NCBI GenBank assembly: GCA_012974425.1
Contig: JAAXQE010000110.1
Coordinates: 1-40,647, forward strand
DNA: 40,647 nucleotides
Source: Geopsychrobacter sp.
Lineage (GTDB): Bacteria; Desulfobacterota; Desulfuromonadia; Desulfuromonadales; Geopsychrobacteraceae
Direction: 5' to 3'
The translations under genes and the position numbers were made by a program. Under the pieces are notes generated by a model. It searched no databases. It was not told the origin of the DNA and worked only from the letters and a program-made list of their open reading frames with translations. This document shows positions 8,259-15,497 of this stretch, in pieces. How positions within the stretch are numbered: the stretch's first letter is position 1; each line of letters opens with the position of its first letter.

Positions 8259-8328
8259 AGGAACTCAGCATATGGATTTGAGATAAAAAAACAAGCGGAA
8301 AAGGGCATTCTTTTTCGCAGTTCATTAA

Positions 8329-8357
8329 TTGACAAAGCACCAATCGTGCGCAAGAAT
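8329..8357 (+). promoter_or_regulatory. Candidate sigma-70 promoter for the REC-PP2C gene
   Basis: A perfect -35 box TTGACA (8329-8334), a 17-base spacer, and AAGAAT (8352-8357) as a 4/6 -10 box. Transcription would begin about 35 bases before the ATG at 8401. It is based only on the match and spacing. Confidence 0.45.
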
Positions 8358-8400
8358 CTTAGGGCGTAGTTCCTGTTTATTAATTCATTGAAGGCAGGTT

Positions 8401-9555
8401 ATGACTTTGAGTCAAGGGGACAATCTGCAGACGATACTTCTGGTGGATGATAATCCGCTAAATCTGGATCTCCTCAAGGAGACCCTTGATGGAGCTGGCT
8501 ATCGTTTACTGGAAGCTATCAATGGTCCTACGGCCCTGGAGCTGGCTCGCAACGAAGTCCCTGATCTCATTCTGCTTGATATCATGATGCCCGACATGAA
8601 TGGCTTTGAGGTTTGCCGCAGGTTGCGTGCAGAGCCTTTGAGCTCTGATATCCCGGTTATCTTTCTCTCCGGTCTGGGCGACATGAAGGACAAGGTCCGG
8701 GGTTTTGAACTTGGAGCCGTCGATTATATTGCCAAGCCGTTTGACCTTGAAGAGGTGATTGCCAGAGTTAATACCCATTTAACCATAAACCAGCTGAAGA
8801 AGAAGGTGCAGAAACAGCGAGATGAGCTGGAGAGGGAACTGCAACAGGTCGCCGATGCTCAGCGTTCCCTCTTGTTAAAAGACTTACCCGATATCAGTGG
8901 TTTCCGCCTTGCGGTCATCTATGAGACCAGTCGCTATGCCGGCGGTGACCTGTTCGATGTGTTGCCATTGGGGGATGATTGTTGGGGAATTCTTGTTGCT
9001 GATGTCGAGGGGCACAGTAGTCGGGCGGCAGTGCTGATGGCAATGAGTTGTGCGTTGATGCGTTCTTTCTCCGGTGAAGCTACTGACCCTGCAGAGGTGT
9101 TGCACTATTTGAATTCTCAATTGTGCAAGGTGTCTAGTTCGCGCATGGTGACTGCAGTCTATGCGGTTTATGATGCGGAAAATATGACCTTGAAGCTGTC
9201 TCGAGCTGGCCATCTGCACCCGTTGCTCTATCGCCCTGCAACAGGAGTAAGCGAAATAATCAGCGAGGGGATCTTCCCGATGGGAATGAAATCCTATGCA
9301 GGGGAAAAGATTCCAGTCGAAGAAATTAAATTGCAGTCTGGTGATCATCTGCTTTTTTATACCGATGGAATTATTGAACGTCGAAATGCCGAAGATCAGA
9401 TGTACGGCCTTGACCGCTTGAAGGAGCAATTATCCAGGGCAGCGCTTGAACCCCCCAGGAGAAGTTTATGTAATATCCGTGATGATGTTGAAACTTTTGC
9501 CGGGGATCGGCCAGCGGATGACGATCAAACGCTATTATTGGCGATTGTCGATTAG
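8401..9555 (+). CDS. Response regulator with PP2C-type (SpoIIE/RsbU) phosphatase output
   Basis: A 384-residue two-domain signalling protein. The N-terminal REC domain has the acidic pair VDDN, phosphoacceptor D60 in LILLDIMMPDMNG, and K112 in DYIAKPFD. A coiled-coil linker follows (about 125-155). The C-terminal PP2C-like domain has GGDLFDVLPL, LVADVEGHSSRAAVLMA and FYTDGIIERRN, with metal-binding Asp residues present. Such proteins dephosphorylate an anti-sigma-factor antagonist, or another Ser/Thr phosphoprotein, once the REC domain is phosphorylated. No kinase, STAS antagonist or anti-sigma gene is next to it, so its partners are encoded elsewhere. AGG is close to the ATG. Confidence 0.92.
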   Translation: MTLSQGDNLQTILLVDDNPLNLDLLKETLDGAGYRLLEAINGPTALELARNEVPDLILLDIMMPDMNGFEVCRRLRAEPLSSDIPVIFLSGLGDMKDKVRGFELGAVDYIAKPFDLEEVIARVNTHLTINQLKKKVQKQRDELERELQQVADAQRSLLLKDLPDISGFRLAVIYETSRYAGGDLFDVLPLGDDCWGILVADVEGHSSRAAVLMAMSCALMRSFSGEATDPAEVLHYLNSQLCKVSSSRMVTAVYAVYDAENMTLKLSRAGHLHPLLYRPATGVSEIISEGIFPMGMKSYAGEKIPVEEIKLQSGDHLLFYTDGIIERRNAEDQMYGLDRLKEQLSRAALEPPRRSLCNIRDDVETFAGDRPADDDQTLLLAIVD

Positions 9556-9760
9556 TCAACTTATTGGGCCGCTTTGTTAAGTTAGTTTTGTCTGGTTCAG
9601 GACGCGACATCGTTTTTTTTATCGCGCATAACCGATCTTGAGCCTTAATCCCGATTATTTATCAGCGTGCCCGTGGATTTGCTCTGTTTCACAATTCCCC
9701 TCTTAACCGAAAAGCATTGCCTGTATCTGATAATCAGTGATATAGATTCTACGCGTGACG

Positions 9761-9793
9761 ACCACGGGGTTTGGCCCCGTGGTTTTTTGTTTT
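9761..9793 (+). terminator. Rho-independent terminator
   Basis: A perfect nine-base-pair stem ACCACGGGG / CCCCGTGGT (9761-9769 with 9775-9783), a five-base loop, and a T-rich tail TTTTTTGTTTT. It lies between the REC-PP2C gene and the ABC-F gene, about 200 bases after the former, and would end transcription from the left. Confidence 0.88.
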
Positions 9794-9826
9794 GGAACGA
9801 GCTGTTTTAAAGGAACTTAATACCCC

Positions 9827-11452
9827 ATGATCAGTGCATCAAATATCTGTCTAGCCTATGGCAAACGGACTATTTTTAAAAACGTCAATATCAAGTTCAC
9901 CCCTGGTAATTGCTACGGCCTTATTGGGGCCAATGGCGCCGGGAAAACGACATTTCTGAAGATTCTGGCGGGGGATATTGATGCAGACAAGGGGGAAGTG
10001 ACGATTGGTAAGGGGCTGCGTCTGGCCGTGTTGCGCCAGGATCAGTTCGCTTTCGATGAAGAGACCGTGTTCAATACCGTCATCATGGGTCATGCGCGTC
10101 TCTACGAGGTGATGGCTGAGCGCGAGGCGATCTACACCAAGAGCGACTTTACTGACGAGGATGGGGTTCGTTCTGGTGAACTTGAAGCCGAATTTGCCGA
10201 AATGAACGGCTACGAAGCTGAATCTGAAGCGGCAGTTTTGTTGAACGGCCTGGGGATTGCCGAAGAACTGCGTCAGAAAAAACTAAAAGAGCTGGAAGGC
10301 GGCGAGAAGGTTCGCGTGTTGCTCGCCCAGGCGCTGTTCGGTAACCCCGAAGTGCTGCTGCTGGATGAGCCGACCAACCACCTGGACCTCAGGTCGATTC
10401 AATGGCTCGAAGAGTTTCTCGGCCGCTTCCAGAATACGGTCATTGTTGTTTCTCATGACCGTCATTTCCTCAACCAGGCCTGCACCCATATCGCCGATAT
10501 CGATTTTGGGACCATTCGTACCTATGTCGGTAACTACGATTTTTGGTATGAGGCCAGCGAACTGGTATTGAAGCAGAAACAGGACGCCAACAAGAAGACC
10601 AGTGATAAGGCGAATGAGCTCAAAGATTTTATCGCCCGTTTCAGTTCAAACGCCAGTAAGGCCAAACAGGCGACCTCGCGCAAGAAATTGCTCGATAAGC
10701 TCGACATTGAAGAGTTGCCGATCTCATCACGTAAATATCCTTTTGTGATGTTCCAGCCCGAGCGACCCTGTGGCGATATCATCCTCGAAGTGAAGGACCT
10801 GACGGTTACTGTCGACGGCATCAAGGTTGTGGATAAGCTGAACCTGAATGTCAACAAGGGTGATAAAATCGCATTTGTTGGCAACAGTCTGGCCAAGTCG
10901 ACACTGCTGCAGGTTCTAACTGAAGAAATAAAGCCCGATAGCGGCAGTTTTCGCTGGGGGGTGACCATTACCAACTCCTATTTTCCCAAGGAGAACAGTT
11001 CTTATTTCGCCAAGGATCTGAGCCTTATTGAATGGCTTTGCCAGTATCCACCCCATGAAGGGGAGAACTTCGCCCGTGGTTTCCTGGGCCGCATGCTCTT
11101 CTCGGGTGATGAGGCGACCAAGATGACCAGCGTGCTCAGTGGTGGGGAGAAGGTGCGTTGCATGCTGTCGCGGATGATGCTGACCAATGCCAATGTGCTG
11201 ATATTCGATGAGCCGACCAACCACCTCGACCTGGAATCGATCACTGCACTCAATAACAGTTTGATCAGTTTTAACGAGGTAGTTCTGTTTACCTCGCACG
11301 ATCACAAGTTTGTCTCTACTCTGGCGAATCGGATTATCGAACTCACTCCTGGCGGAGTAATTGACCGCGTGATGAGCTTTGACGAATATCTTGATAATGA
11401 CTCTATTAATGCATTGCGTGAAGAGTTGTGCGCGGCTGATCTAAATCTTTAG
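9827..11452 (+). CDS. ABC-F family ATPase (YbiT-like), second Walker A degenerate
   Basis: A soluble protein with two ABC domains in one 541-residue chain and no membrane segment, hence the ABC-F class, whose members act on the ribosome E-site or give antibiotic protection. The first domain has GANGAGKTT, signature LEGGEKVRVLLAQALF and LLLDEPTNHLD. The linker (about 240-290) is charged and helical. The second domain has LSGGEKVRCMLSRMML and IFDEPTNHLD, but its Walker A reads VGNSLAKST and not GxNGxGKST, losing the glycines around the lysine. Its overall sequence order follows YbiT. AAGGA lies upstream of the ATG. It sits alone, with a terminator before it and decayed DNA after it. Confidence 0.92.
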   Translation: MISASNICLAYGKRTIFKNVNIKFTPGNCYGLIGANGAGKTTFLKILAGDIDADKGEVTIGKGLRLAVLRQDQFAFDEETVFNTVIMGHARLYEVMAEREAIYTKSDFTDEDGVRSGELEAEFAEMNGYEAESEAAVLLNGLGIAEELRQKKLKELEGGEKVRVLLAQALFGNPEVLLLDEPTNHLDLRSIQWLEEFLGRFQNTVIVVSHDRHFLNQACTHIADIDFGTIRTYVGNYDFWYEASELVLKQKQDANKKTSDKANELKDFIARFSSNASKAKQATSRKKLLDKLDIEELPISSRKYPFVMFQPERPCGDIILEVKDLTVTVDGIKVVDKLNLNVNKGDKIAFVGNSLAKSTLLQVLTEEIKPDSGSFRWGVTITNSYFPKENSSYFAKDLSLIEWLCQYPPHEGENFARGFLGRMLFSGDEATKMTSVLSGGEKVRCMLSRMMLTNANVLIFDEPTNHLDLESITALNNSLISFNEVVLFTSHDHKFVSTLANRIIELTPGGVIDRVMSFDEYLDNDSINALREELCAADLNL

Positions 11453-11708
11453 GCCTGTGGTACGCTGGGTACCGATGTTTCGTCGGCGCAGACTGCGTCA
11501 GAGACTTCAGTGCCCCTCACTTCAGTCGTGCAGTTAATTCCTCTACCCGGCACGGATAAACGCCAATATCTGTGCCGGGTGCTTTGACCTGTTTGCCAAC
11601 TACTCACAGATTCTATTTCAAGAAACTGCATCATCGATTTATTCTCTTCTTGCCCCTCCATACCCTTCTGTTAAGCTTTCGTTGTGGCAGGATATTTAGT
11701 TGTTAATT
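11453..11708. other. Gene-free stretch between ABC-F gene and transposase relic
   Basis: No supportable gene. It contains the inverted repeat listed separately. Short frames on both strands have no ribosome binding site and no recognisable similarity. Confidence 0.45.
11545..11580. repeat. Inverted repeat after the ABC-F gene
   Basis: ACCCGGCAC (11545-11553) and GTGCCGGGT (11572-11580) form a perfect nine-base-pair stem, with GAT/ATC extending it inside. It has no T-run, so it could be a rho-dependent 3'-end hairpin of the ABC-F mRNA, or a palindromic protein site. Confidence 0.5.
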
Positions 11709-12144
11709 AGGGTTCTTCCGCAGAATCTGTGGGTAAAATTCAGGGCAAGGGCGCCTGAGCCGAAGGGAAAAGTCACCTGACCACCACCTACGCTTGGTTT
11801 CTTGCCAAATGGGCGAGACGACTCTCGTGGAAAGAGACGGCCGAGGTCTTCCAGACCAAATGGGACAACGTTTACCGCTCTGTCAAGATAGCCGTTGCCT
11901 GGGGGCTGGCCAACCGCAACCTCGACAATATAGGCGCAATCGGCATCGACGAAATCTGTTGGCGGAAGAAAGGTTCCAAGTTTCTGACGTTGGTCTACCA
12001 GATCGACAACAACTGTAAGAGACTCCTCTTGGTCGGTAAAGATCGTACGAAGAAAACCTTGATTGATTTCTTCGATGAGTTTGGCCCCGAGCGTTCGTCT
12101 TTGTTACGTTTCGTCTGCACCGACATGTGGAAACCGTATTTGCT
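11709..12144 (+). pseudogene. ISL3-family transposase relic (truncated at both ends)
   Basis: In one frame from 11759 the sequence reads AEGKSHLTTTYAWFLAKWAR, then LSWKETAEVFQTKWDNVYRS, AIGIDEICWRKKGSKFLTLV and FVCTDMWKPYL. This is the middle of an ISL3-type DDE transposase, with the first catalytic Asp in GIDEI and the second in CTDMW. The N-terminal zinc-binding part is missing, and a TGA at 11756-11758 stands where the family usually has Trp. Sequence similarity ends abruptly after WKPYL, and the DNA passes directly into the end of an EAL gene. The stretch GGTTCTTCCGCAGAATCTGT near 11709-11730 looks like an ISL3-type terminal repeat, a tentative call. It cannot encode an active transposase. 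Confidence 0.85.
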
Positions 12145-12354
12145 GGCCTGGACATCATCGCTGAGGGGGTTGAGACTGAAGGCCAACTTGATTTTTTGTA
12201 AAAAGAGGGGTGTCCACAGGTTCAAGGTTTTTTGTTCGGCAAACCGATGCCACCCGATAATTTCATGCTCTGGTTTCAGGAGCGCCAGAAAACAGATTTA
12301 AGGCCCTGCTTATCCAATTGTGGATTTGCGTCCTGTTCTGCCATTGATTTGTAG
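12142..12354 (+). pseudogene. 3' remnant of an EAL-domain (c-di-GMP phosphodiesterase) gene
   Basis: In the frame one base behind the transposase, bases from 12142 read AGLDIIAEGVETEGQLDFL, then a TAA stop (12199-12201), then KEGCPQVQGFLFGKPMPPDN and FMLWFQERQKTDL, ending at TAG 12352-12354. This is the typical end of an EAL domain: the AEGVET motif, the Q-G-x-L-F-G-K-P-M/L-P strand, and a short tail. Everything before AEGVET, including the EAL motif itself, is missing, and the internal stop is a second lesion. The fragment begins within a few bases of the transposase break, so a deletion probably joined an inserted element to the 3' end of the interrupted gene. Confidence 0.8.
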
Positions 12355-12497
12355 AATAAGTTTATTTTGTTAATCTCTCTGGATTCAATTTGTAAGTGCA
12401 AAGTTTCGGAAGTTGCAATTTTACTCTCCATGGACCATATTTAAATGAAGATAAATATTTCATCCTTGGGTACGCCAAAGCTGAGTTGATTTGCAAT

Positions 12498-12731
12498 ATG
12501 AAACTTCTGCATAACCTTCCTTACCAGCCATTGCTAATCATTGCGATTATGCTCGGATTGGCACCATTTACACCCGCACCGCATGTGGTAGATAAACTCA
12601 AAATGCTGTTCGCTGGTACATTGACCCGCCCAATAGATATATTCGATCTTTTTTTTCATCTCGCTCCGGCGATTCTATTATTGGTCAAGTGGCTCTCTGG
12701 GGCTAAGGGGTCCGCTAGGGTAAGTTCCTGA
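12498..12731 (+). CDS. Small two-TM membrane protein ('RND transporter'-labelled small family)
   Basis: A 77-residue hydrophobic protein with two membrane segments: LLIIAIMLGLAPF near residues 12-24 and IFDLFFHLAPAILLLVKWL near residues 47-65. The middle carries PHVVDKLKMLFAGTLTRPID, a pattern I recognise from small proteins that databases tend to label RND transporter, although they are far too short to be one. Function unknown. The frame is open further upstream, but the ATG at 12498 is the natural start; the ribosome binding site is weak. Base composition is A+T-rich upstream, like the decayed region it sits in. Confidence 0.65.
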   Translation: MKLLHNLPYQPLLIIAIMLGLAPFTPAPHVVDKLKMLFAGTLTRPIDIFDLFFHLAPAILLLVKWLSGAKGSARVSS

Positions 12732-12806
12732 GTATATGCCATTCTAGCAGACTGAAAATGGAAGTATCACTTAATGCCGTTCATTTCACATAAATTGGAG
12801 ATATTG

Positions 12807-12983
12807 ATGGATCAATTGATTTTAGTATGGGTTGTTTTTGCCGCTGCGGCTGCCTCGATGGCCAAGAGCAAGGGGCGTAACATTTATCTGTGGATTGCTA
12901 TCAGCTTGATGATTGGCCCCTTTGCTGTATTAATCGTTGCCTTGCTGAAAACTACGCCACGCGGCGATTCAGAGTATTTTTGA
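12807..12983 (+). CDS. Small hypothetical membrane protein
   Basis: A 58-residue protein starting MDQLILVWVVFAAAAASMAK, with two hydrophobic stretches separated by KSKGRNIYL (the second being WIAISLMIGPFAVLIVALL), so a two-pass membrane hairpin with basic residues in the loop. GGAG lies seven bases before the ATG. An upstream ATG at 12774 would add eleven polar residues and is less likely. No family was recognised. The next gene follows after three bases, suggesting co-transcription and perhaps a shared function. Confidence 0.6.
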   Translation: MDQLILVWVVFAAAAASMAKSKGRNIYLWIAISLMIGPFAVLIVALLKTTPRGDSEYF

Positions 12984-12986
12984 TAA

Positions 12987-13181
12987 ATGAAACCTGTCAA
13001 GCCAGAACAGTCTGTTTTTGCTGAAGCCCGGCAGAATATGTCTGCCGATATGGAGAAATTCCTGCCAGAGAAGCTGCGCGGAGGTAAGGGGAGGTGGAAA
13101 TTCGCCCTTTTGCTTGCAGCGTTCGAGCTGATTGTCCTCGGAGTGGTCGGGAAGTTTCTTTATGACTGGTTGACAGGCTAA
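12987..13181 (+). CDS. Small hypothetical protein with C-terminal membrane anchor
   Basis: A 64-residue protein with a polar, charged N-terminal half (MKPVKPEQSVFAEARQNMSA onward) and a single C-terminal hydrophobic helix FALLLAAFELIVLGVVGKFL ending YDWLTG. It looks like a tail-anchored or monotopic membrane protein. It follows the previous small membrane gene by three bases. No clear ribosome binding site, so it may be translated by re-initiation. Family not recognised. Confidence 0.55.
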   Translation: MKPVKPEQSVFAEARQNMSADMEKFLPEKLRGGKGRWKFALLLAAFELIVLGVVGKFLYDWLTG

Positions 13182-13334
13182 AGCAACTATGTAGTGTGCA
13201 ATTGTCGGAGATATCATTGATTCACGTTTTAAATTTCACCCGCCCAAAAGCTACGATCTCAATCTCCACCCTCCCGGATTTTGCGTCACTGACAATATAG
13301 ATATTGACTCTGGCGATAGCCAGCGCGTTGCTAG

Positions 13335-13627
13335 GACAATCTTCTTTCGGTGATGACTGTAGGCTGCCAGCGCTCGGTGCCTGTGGCCCTCTGTTACTTT
13401 CTGGAGAAAAGCGATTTCGTTTCAGCTATCCGCCTCGCGGTTTCACTGGGGGGGATGCGGATACCCTGGCTGCGATTGCTGACAGTGTTGCTGAGGCTTT
13501 CTATGGCGGAGTCCTTGCCAATATGCGAGATACCGCTTTTGGATATATCGATCCCTTTTTGCTGCAAATCGGGCGAGATTTTTCGACAAATTTCTACGCG
13601 CAACAGAATAAGATAGCGCAGCCCTAG
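13335..13627 (+). pseudogene. Frameshifted 3' remnant of an ADP-ribosylglycohydrolase gene
   Basis: Two overlapping frames join to give the end of a DraG-type ADP-ribosylglycohydrolase. The first, up to about 13452, reads CQRSVPVALCYFLEKSDF then VSAIRLAVSLGG. The second continues GGDADTLAAIADSVAEAFYG, then GVLANMRDTAFGYIDPFLLQ. GGDADT matches the late metal-binding GGD(S/T)DT motif of the family. The frame changes in a run of seven G (13447-13453); eight G would give one continuous frame. The N-terminal two thirds, including the early metal site, are absent, with a stop at 13332, so even with the extra base this is a fragment. Confidence 0.8.
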
Positions 13628-13713
13628 CAGTCTTTAATGCCGCTGGCGGAACTCATTTTTTTCTGTTAATATCCGTTATCTCTTTCATCTCTTTCATTAG
13701 TTTCGAGGCTTAG

Positions 13714-14286
13714 ATGCAAAATCGCCAGTTCATGTATTTACAGATTCTGACCGCATCGCGCATCTTTATCGCTGCAATTCTGGCTGCTGTCTTTGCCGCT
13801 TACGGTGTCAGCGCCTGGACTATTCTTGTGGCTGCAATCCTAGGCGGCATGGCTGAATTAACTGATCTGTTTGATGGCATGATGGCACGTAAGTATGATC
13901 TGACCAGTGATTTCGGTAAGTTTTTCGATCCCTACACCGATTCTATCGCCCGTTTGATCATGTTCTTTGCGTTGGCCCATGTAGGACTTGTGCCGCTTTG
14001 GTTGCCGGTTTTTATGGCATTGCGCGATGTATCGGTTAGCTATATTCGCCTCTTTGCGATGAAATCCAATGTCGTAATGGCGTCACGCCTGTCTGGCAAA
14101 GTCAAGGCCTGGGCCCAGGCCGTTGGATTCTTCCTGCTGCTGCTGATTGGTCTACTTGGTCGTTTTGATTTCGATGTCGCTATGCTGGTGCCATATGTTG
14201 CCATGATTATTTTGCTGGTAACCCTCTGGTCGCTGGTCGATTATGCTGGTTATCTATTTGTTCTGGTGAAAAAGAACAAGAGCTGA
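13714..14286 (+). CDS. pgsA: CDP-alcohol phosphatidyltransferase, probably PgsA
   Basis: A 190-residue membrane enzyme with several hydrophobic segments and the complete CDP-alcohol phosphatidyltransferase motif D-G-x2-A-R-x8-G-x3-D-x3-D: DGMMARKYDLTSDFGKFFDP then YTD. These Asp residues hold the two metals. Length and the AELTDLFDG approach are typical of PgsA, which makes phosphatidylglycerol phosphate from CDP-diacylglycerol and glycerol-3-phosphate. The following gene encodes a HAD phosphatase that could remove the phosphate. GAGG precedes the ATG. Phosphatidylserine synthase or another CDP-alcohol enzyme is a less likely alternative. Confidence 0.87.
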   Translation: MQNRQFMYLQILTASRIFIAAILAAVFAAYGVSAWTILVAAILGGMAELTDLFDGMMARKYDLTSDFGKFFDPYTDSIARLIMFFALAHVGLVPLWLPVFMALRDVSVSYIRLFAMKSNVVMASRLSGKVKAWAQAVGFFLLLLIGLLGRFDFDVAMLVPYVAMIILLVTLWSLVDYAGYLFVLVKKNKS

Positions 14287-14327
14287 AAAAGGCTTTTTGT
14301 CTTTTTTCGATTGTTATGGAGGAAGCT

Positions 14328-14906
14328 ATGAATCATGTCCTCTATGGACTGATTGCCGGACATCGTCAGCGCCTTGTGCTCGGCCGCCTGTTGTTGGAGG
14401 CTGCTGACGTTGCTACGGTTGACGTGGATCTCGCTAAGTTACATGCAGGGGGCCTTCGTGCACTTGTTTTTGATTTTGACGGTGTCCTTGCTCCCCATGC
14501 CGCCGCTGAGCCTTCAGTTGAAACACAGTCGGTCTTGTCACAGGCCCTACAGCTTTTTGGCCCCGGGCATATATACATCCTCAGCAATAAGCCCTCAGTC
14601 GAACGACTCGCATACTTTAAGCAGTATTTCCCGGGCATTGTATTCATTGGCGGGGTTCGTAAGAAACCTTATCCCGATGGCTTAAAGAAGGTTGCTGCTC
14701 TCGGCGGTTATGCTTCAGACCAGATAGCCCTGCTTGATGATCGACTCATGACCGGCGGCCTTGCATGTATCCATGCGGGGAGTAAATTTGTCTATATTTC
14801 AAAGCCTTTGTCAGATTTCTCTCGACACCCTATTAAGGAATCCTTCTTTGCCTTATTGCGTCTGTTGGAGGTGTCACTGACGCGATTTGCATCCCTGAAG
14901 GGTTAG
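14328..14906 (+). CDS. YqeG/Gep4-like HAD phosphatase, candidate phosphatidylglycerolphosphatase
   Basis: A 192-residue HAD-superfamily phosphatase. Motif I is VFDFDGVLAPH (nucleophile and acid/base Asp), motif II YILSNKPS (Ser), motif III the Lys in KKPYPDG, and motif IV ALLDDRLMTGG (metal Asp pair). The arrangement, and LDDRLxTG in particular, matches the YqeG / HAD-IIIA group, whose yeast relative Gep4 is the mitochondrial phosphatidylglycerolphosphatase. The gene begins 41 bases after pgsA, so a two-step phosphatidylglycerol module is a good inference. I use the ATG at 14328, with GGAGG just upstream; an ATG at 14316 is inside that site. The last 30 residues are hydrophobic and basic and may touch the membrane. 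Confidence 0.82.
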   Translation: MNHVLYGLIAGHRQRLVLGRLLLEAADVATVDVDLAKLHAGGLRALVFDFDGVLAPHAAAEPSVETQSVLSQALQLFGPGHIYILSNKPSVERLAYFKQYFPGIVFIGGVRKKPYPDGLKKVAALGGYASDQIALLDDRLMTGGLACIHAGSKFVYISKPLSDFSRHPIKESFFALLRLLEVSLTRFASLKG

Positions 14907-14985
14907 ATTTTTTTATCATATTTATGATGTGACCTGCATTGAGATTCACTGTTTCTCTTTGTAGAGATATGACGGAGGACGCGTT

Positions 14986-15390
14986 GTGTTTGACTGCAGC
15001 ATAGAGGAATTTCGAAAGTTTGTTCTAGGGACCGCGAATCTCTGTGGCGACGGCATGGTCACCTCAGAGTATTGCCGTTTTTTCAAAATTGATTTCAACT
15101 CCAGTCGCAGCCAACTGCTTGAATCATACGCCGATTTCTCCGCATGTTGTAGCTGGCTCTCCGGTTGCCGCTTCGATGATTATGCGACTCACTATTCCCC
15201 CGGTTCTGACCGTCTACTCTCTCAGTTGAATAAGGCTCTTGGACGTCCTGTCCCGCATGGTGCTTTGATTGCCGCAGTTCTCTATCTCGAACTCCCTCAT
15301 GTGATCCCAGGGACCTCCCCTGGAATCGCAGTAGGAGTTTCACGCTTCTGTTCGCGTTTGCAGGGGCAGGCTCTGAACCCAGTATGCTAG
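14986..15390 (+). CDS. Hypothetical protein, cysteine-containing
   Basis: A 134-residue protein starting at GTG, with GGAGG (in GACGGAGGAC) about eight bases upstream, which decides the start. I do not recognise a family. It has no signal peptide or clear membrane segment and contains at least six cysteines, including the pairs ACCSWLSGC near residue 55 and a C-terminal Cys. A central motif HYSPGSDRLLSQLNKALGRP is polar and helical. It follows the HAD phosphatase after about 80 bases and precedes the Lrp gene's own promoter, so it is probably the last gene of the pgsA unit. Confidence 0.65.
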   Translation: MFDCSIEEFRKFVLGTANLCGDGMVTSEYCRFFKIDFNSSRSQLLESYADFSACCSWLSGCRFDDYATHYSPGSDRLLSQLNKALGRPVPHGALIAAVLYLELPHVIPGTSPGIAVGVSRFCSRLQGQALNPVC

Positions 15391-15462
15391 CCCTTTGATT
15401 CTGCTTAAGCCAAACTCCTTTCGTTTGATGCCTTAACACGAAATATTTGAGCGTTCCACACC

Positions 15463-15491
15463 TTGACTTTGTTCGGTCATCTGAATAATAT
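15463..15491 (+). promoter_or_regulatory. Candidate sigma-70 promoter for a leaderless lrp-family mRNA
   Basis: TTGACT (15463-15468) as -35, a 17-base spacer, and TAATAT (15486-15491) as -10. The expected transcription start falls at about 15497-15499, at the ATG of the next gene, and no Shine-Dalgarno sequence lies upstream of that ATG. Confidence 0.5.
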
Positions 15492-15497
15492 TCTCAA

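Noticed and set aside
13192-13330. Minus-strand frame ending ...VEIEIVAFGRVKFKT
   Set aside because: Looks protein-like for about 40 codons but has no start codon and no recognisable family; it may be a fragment, not supportable.
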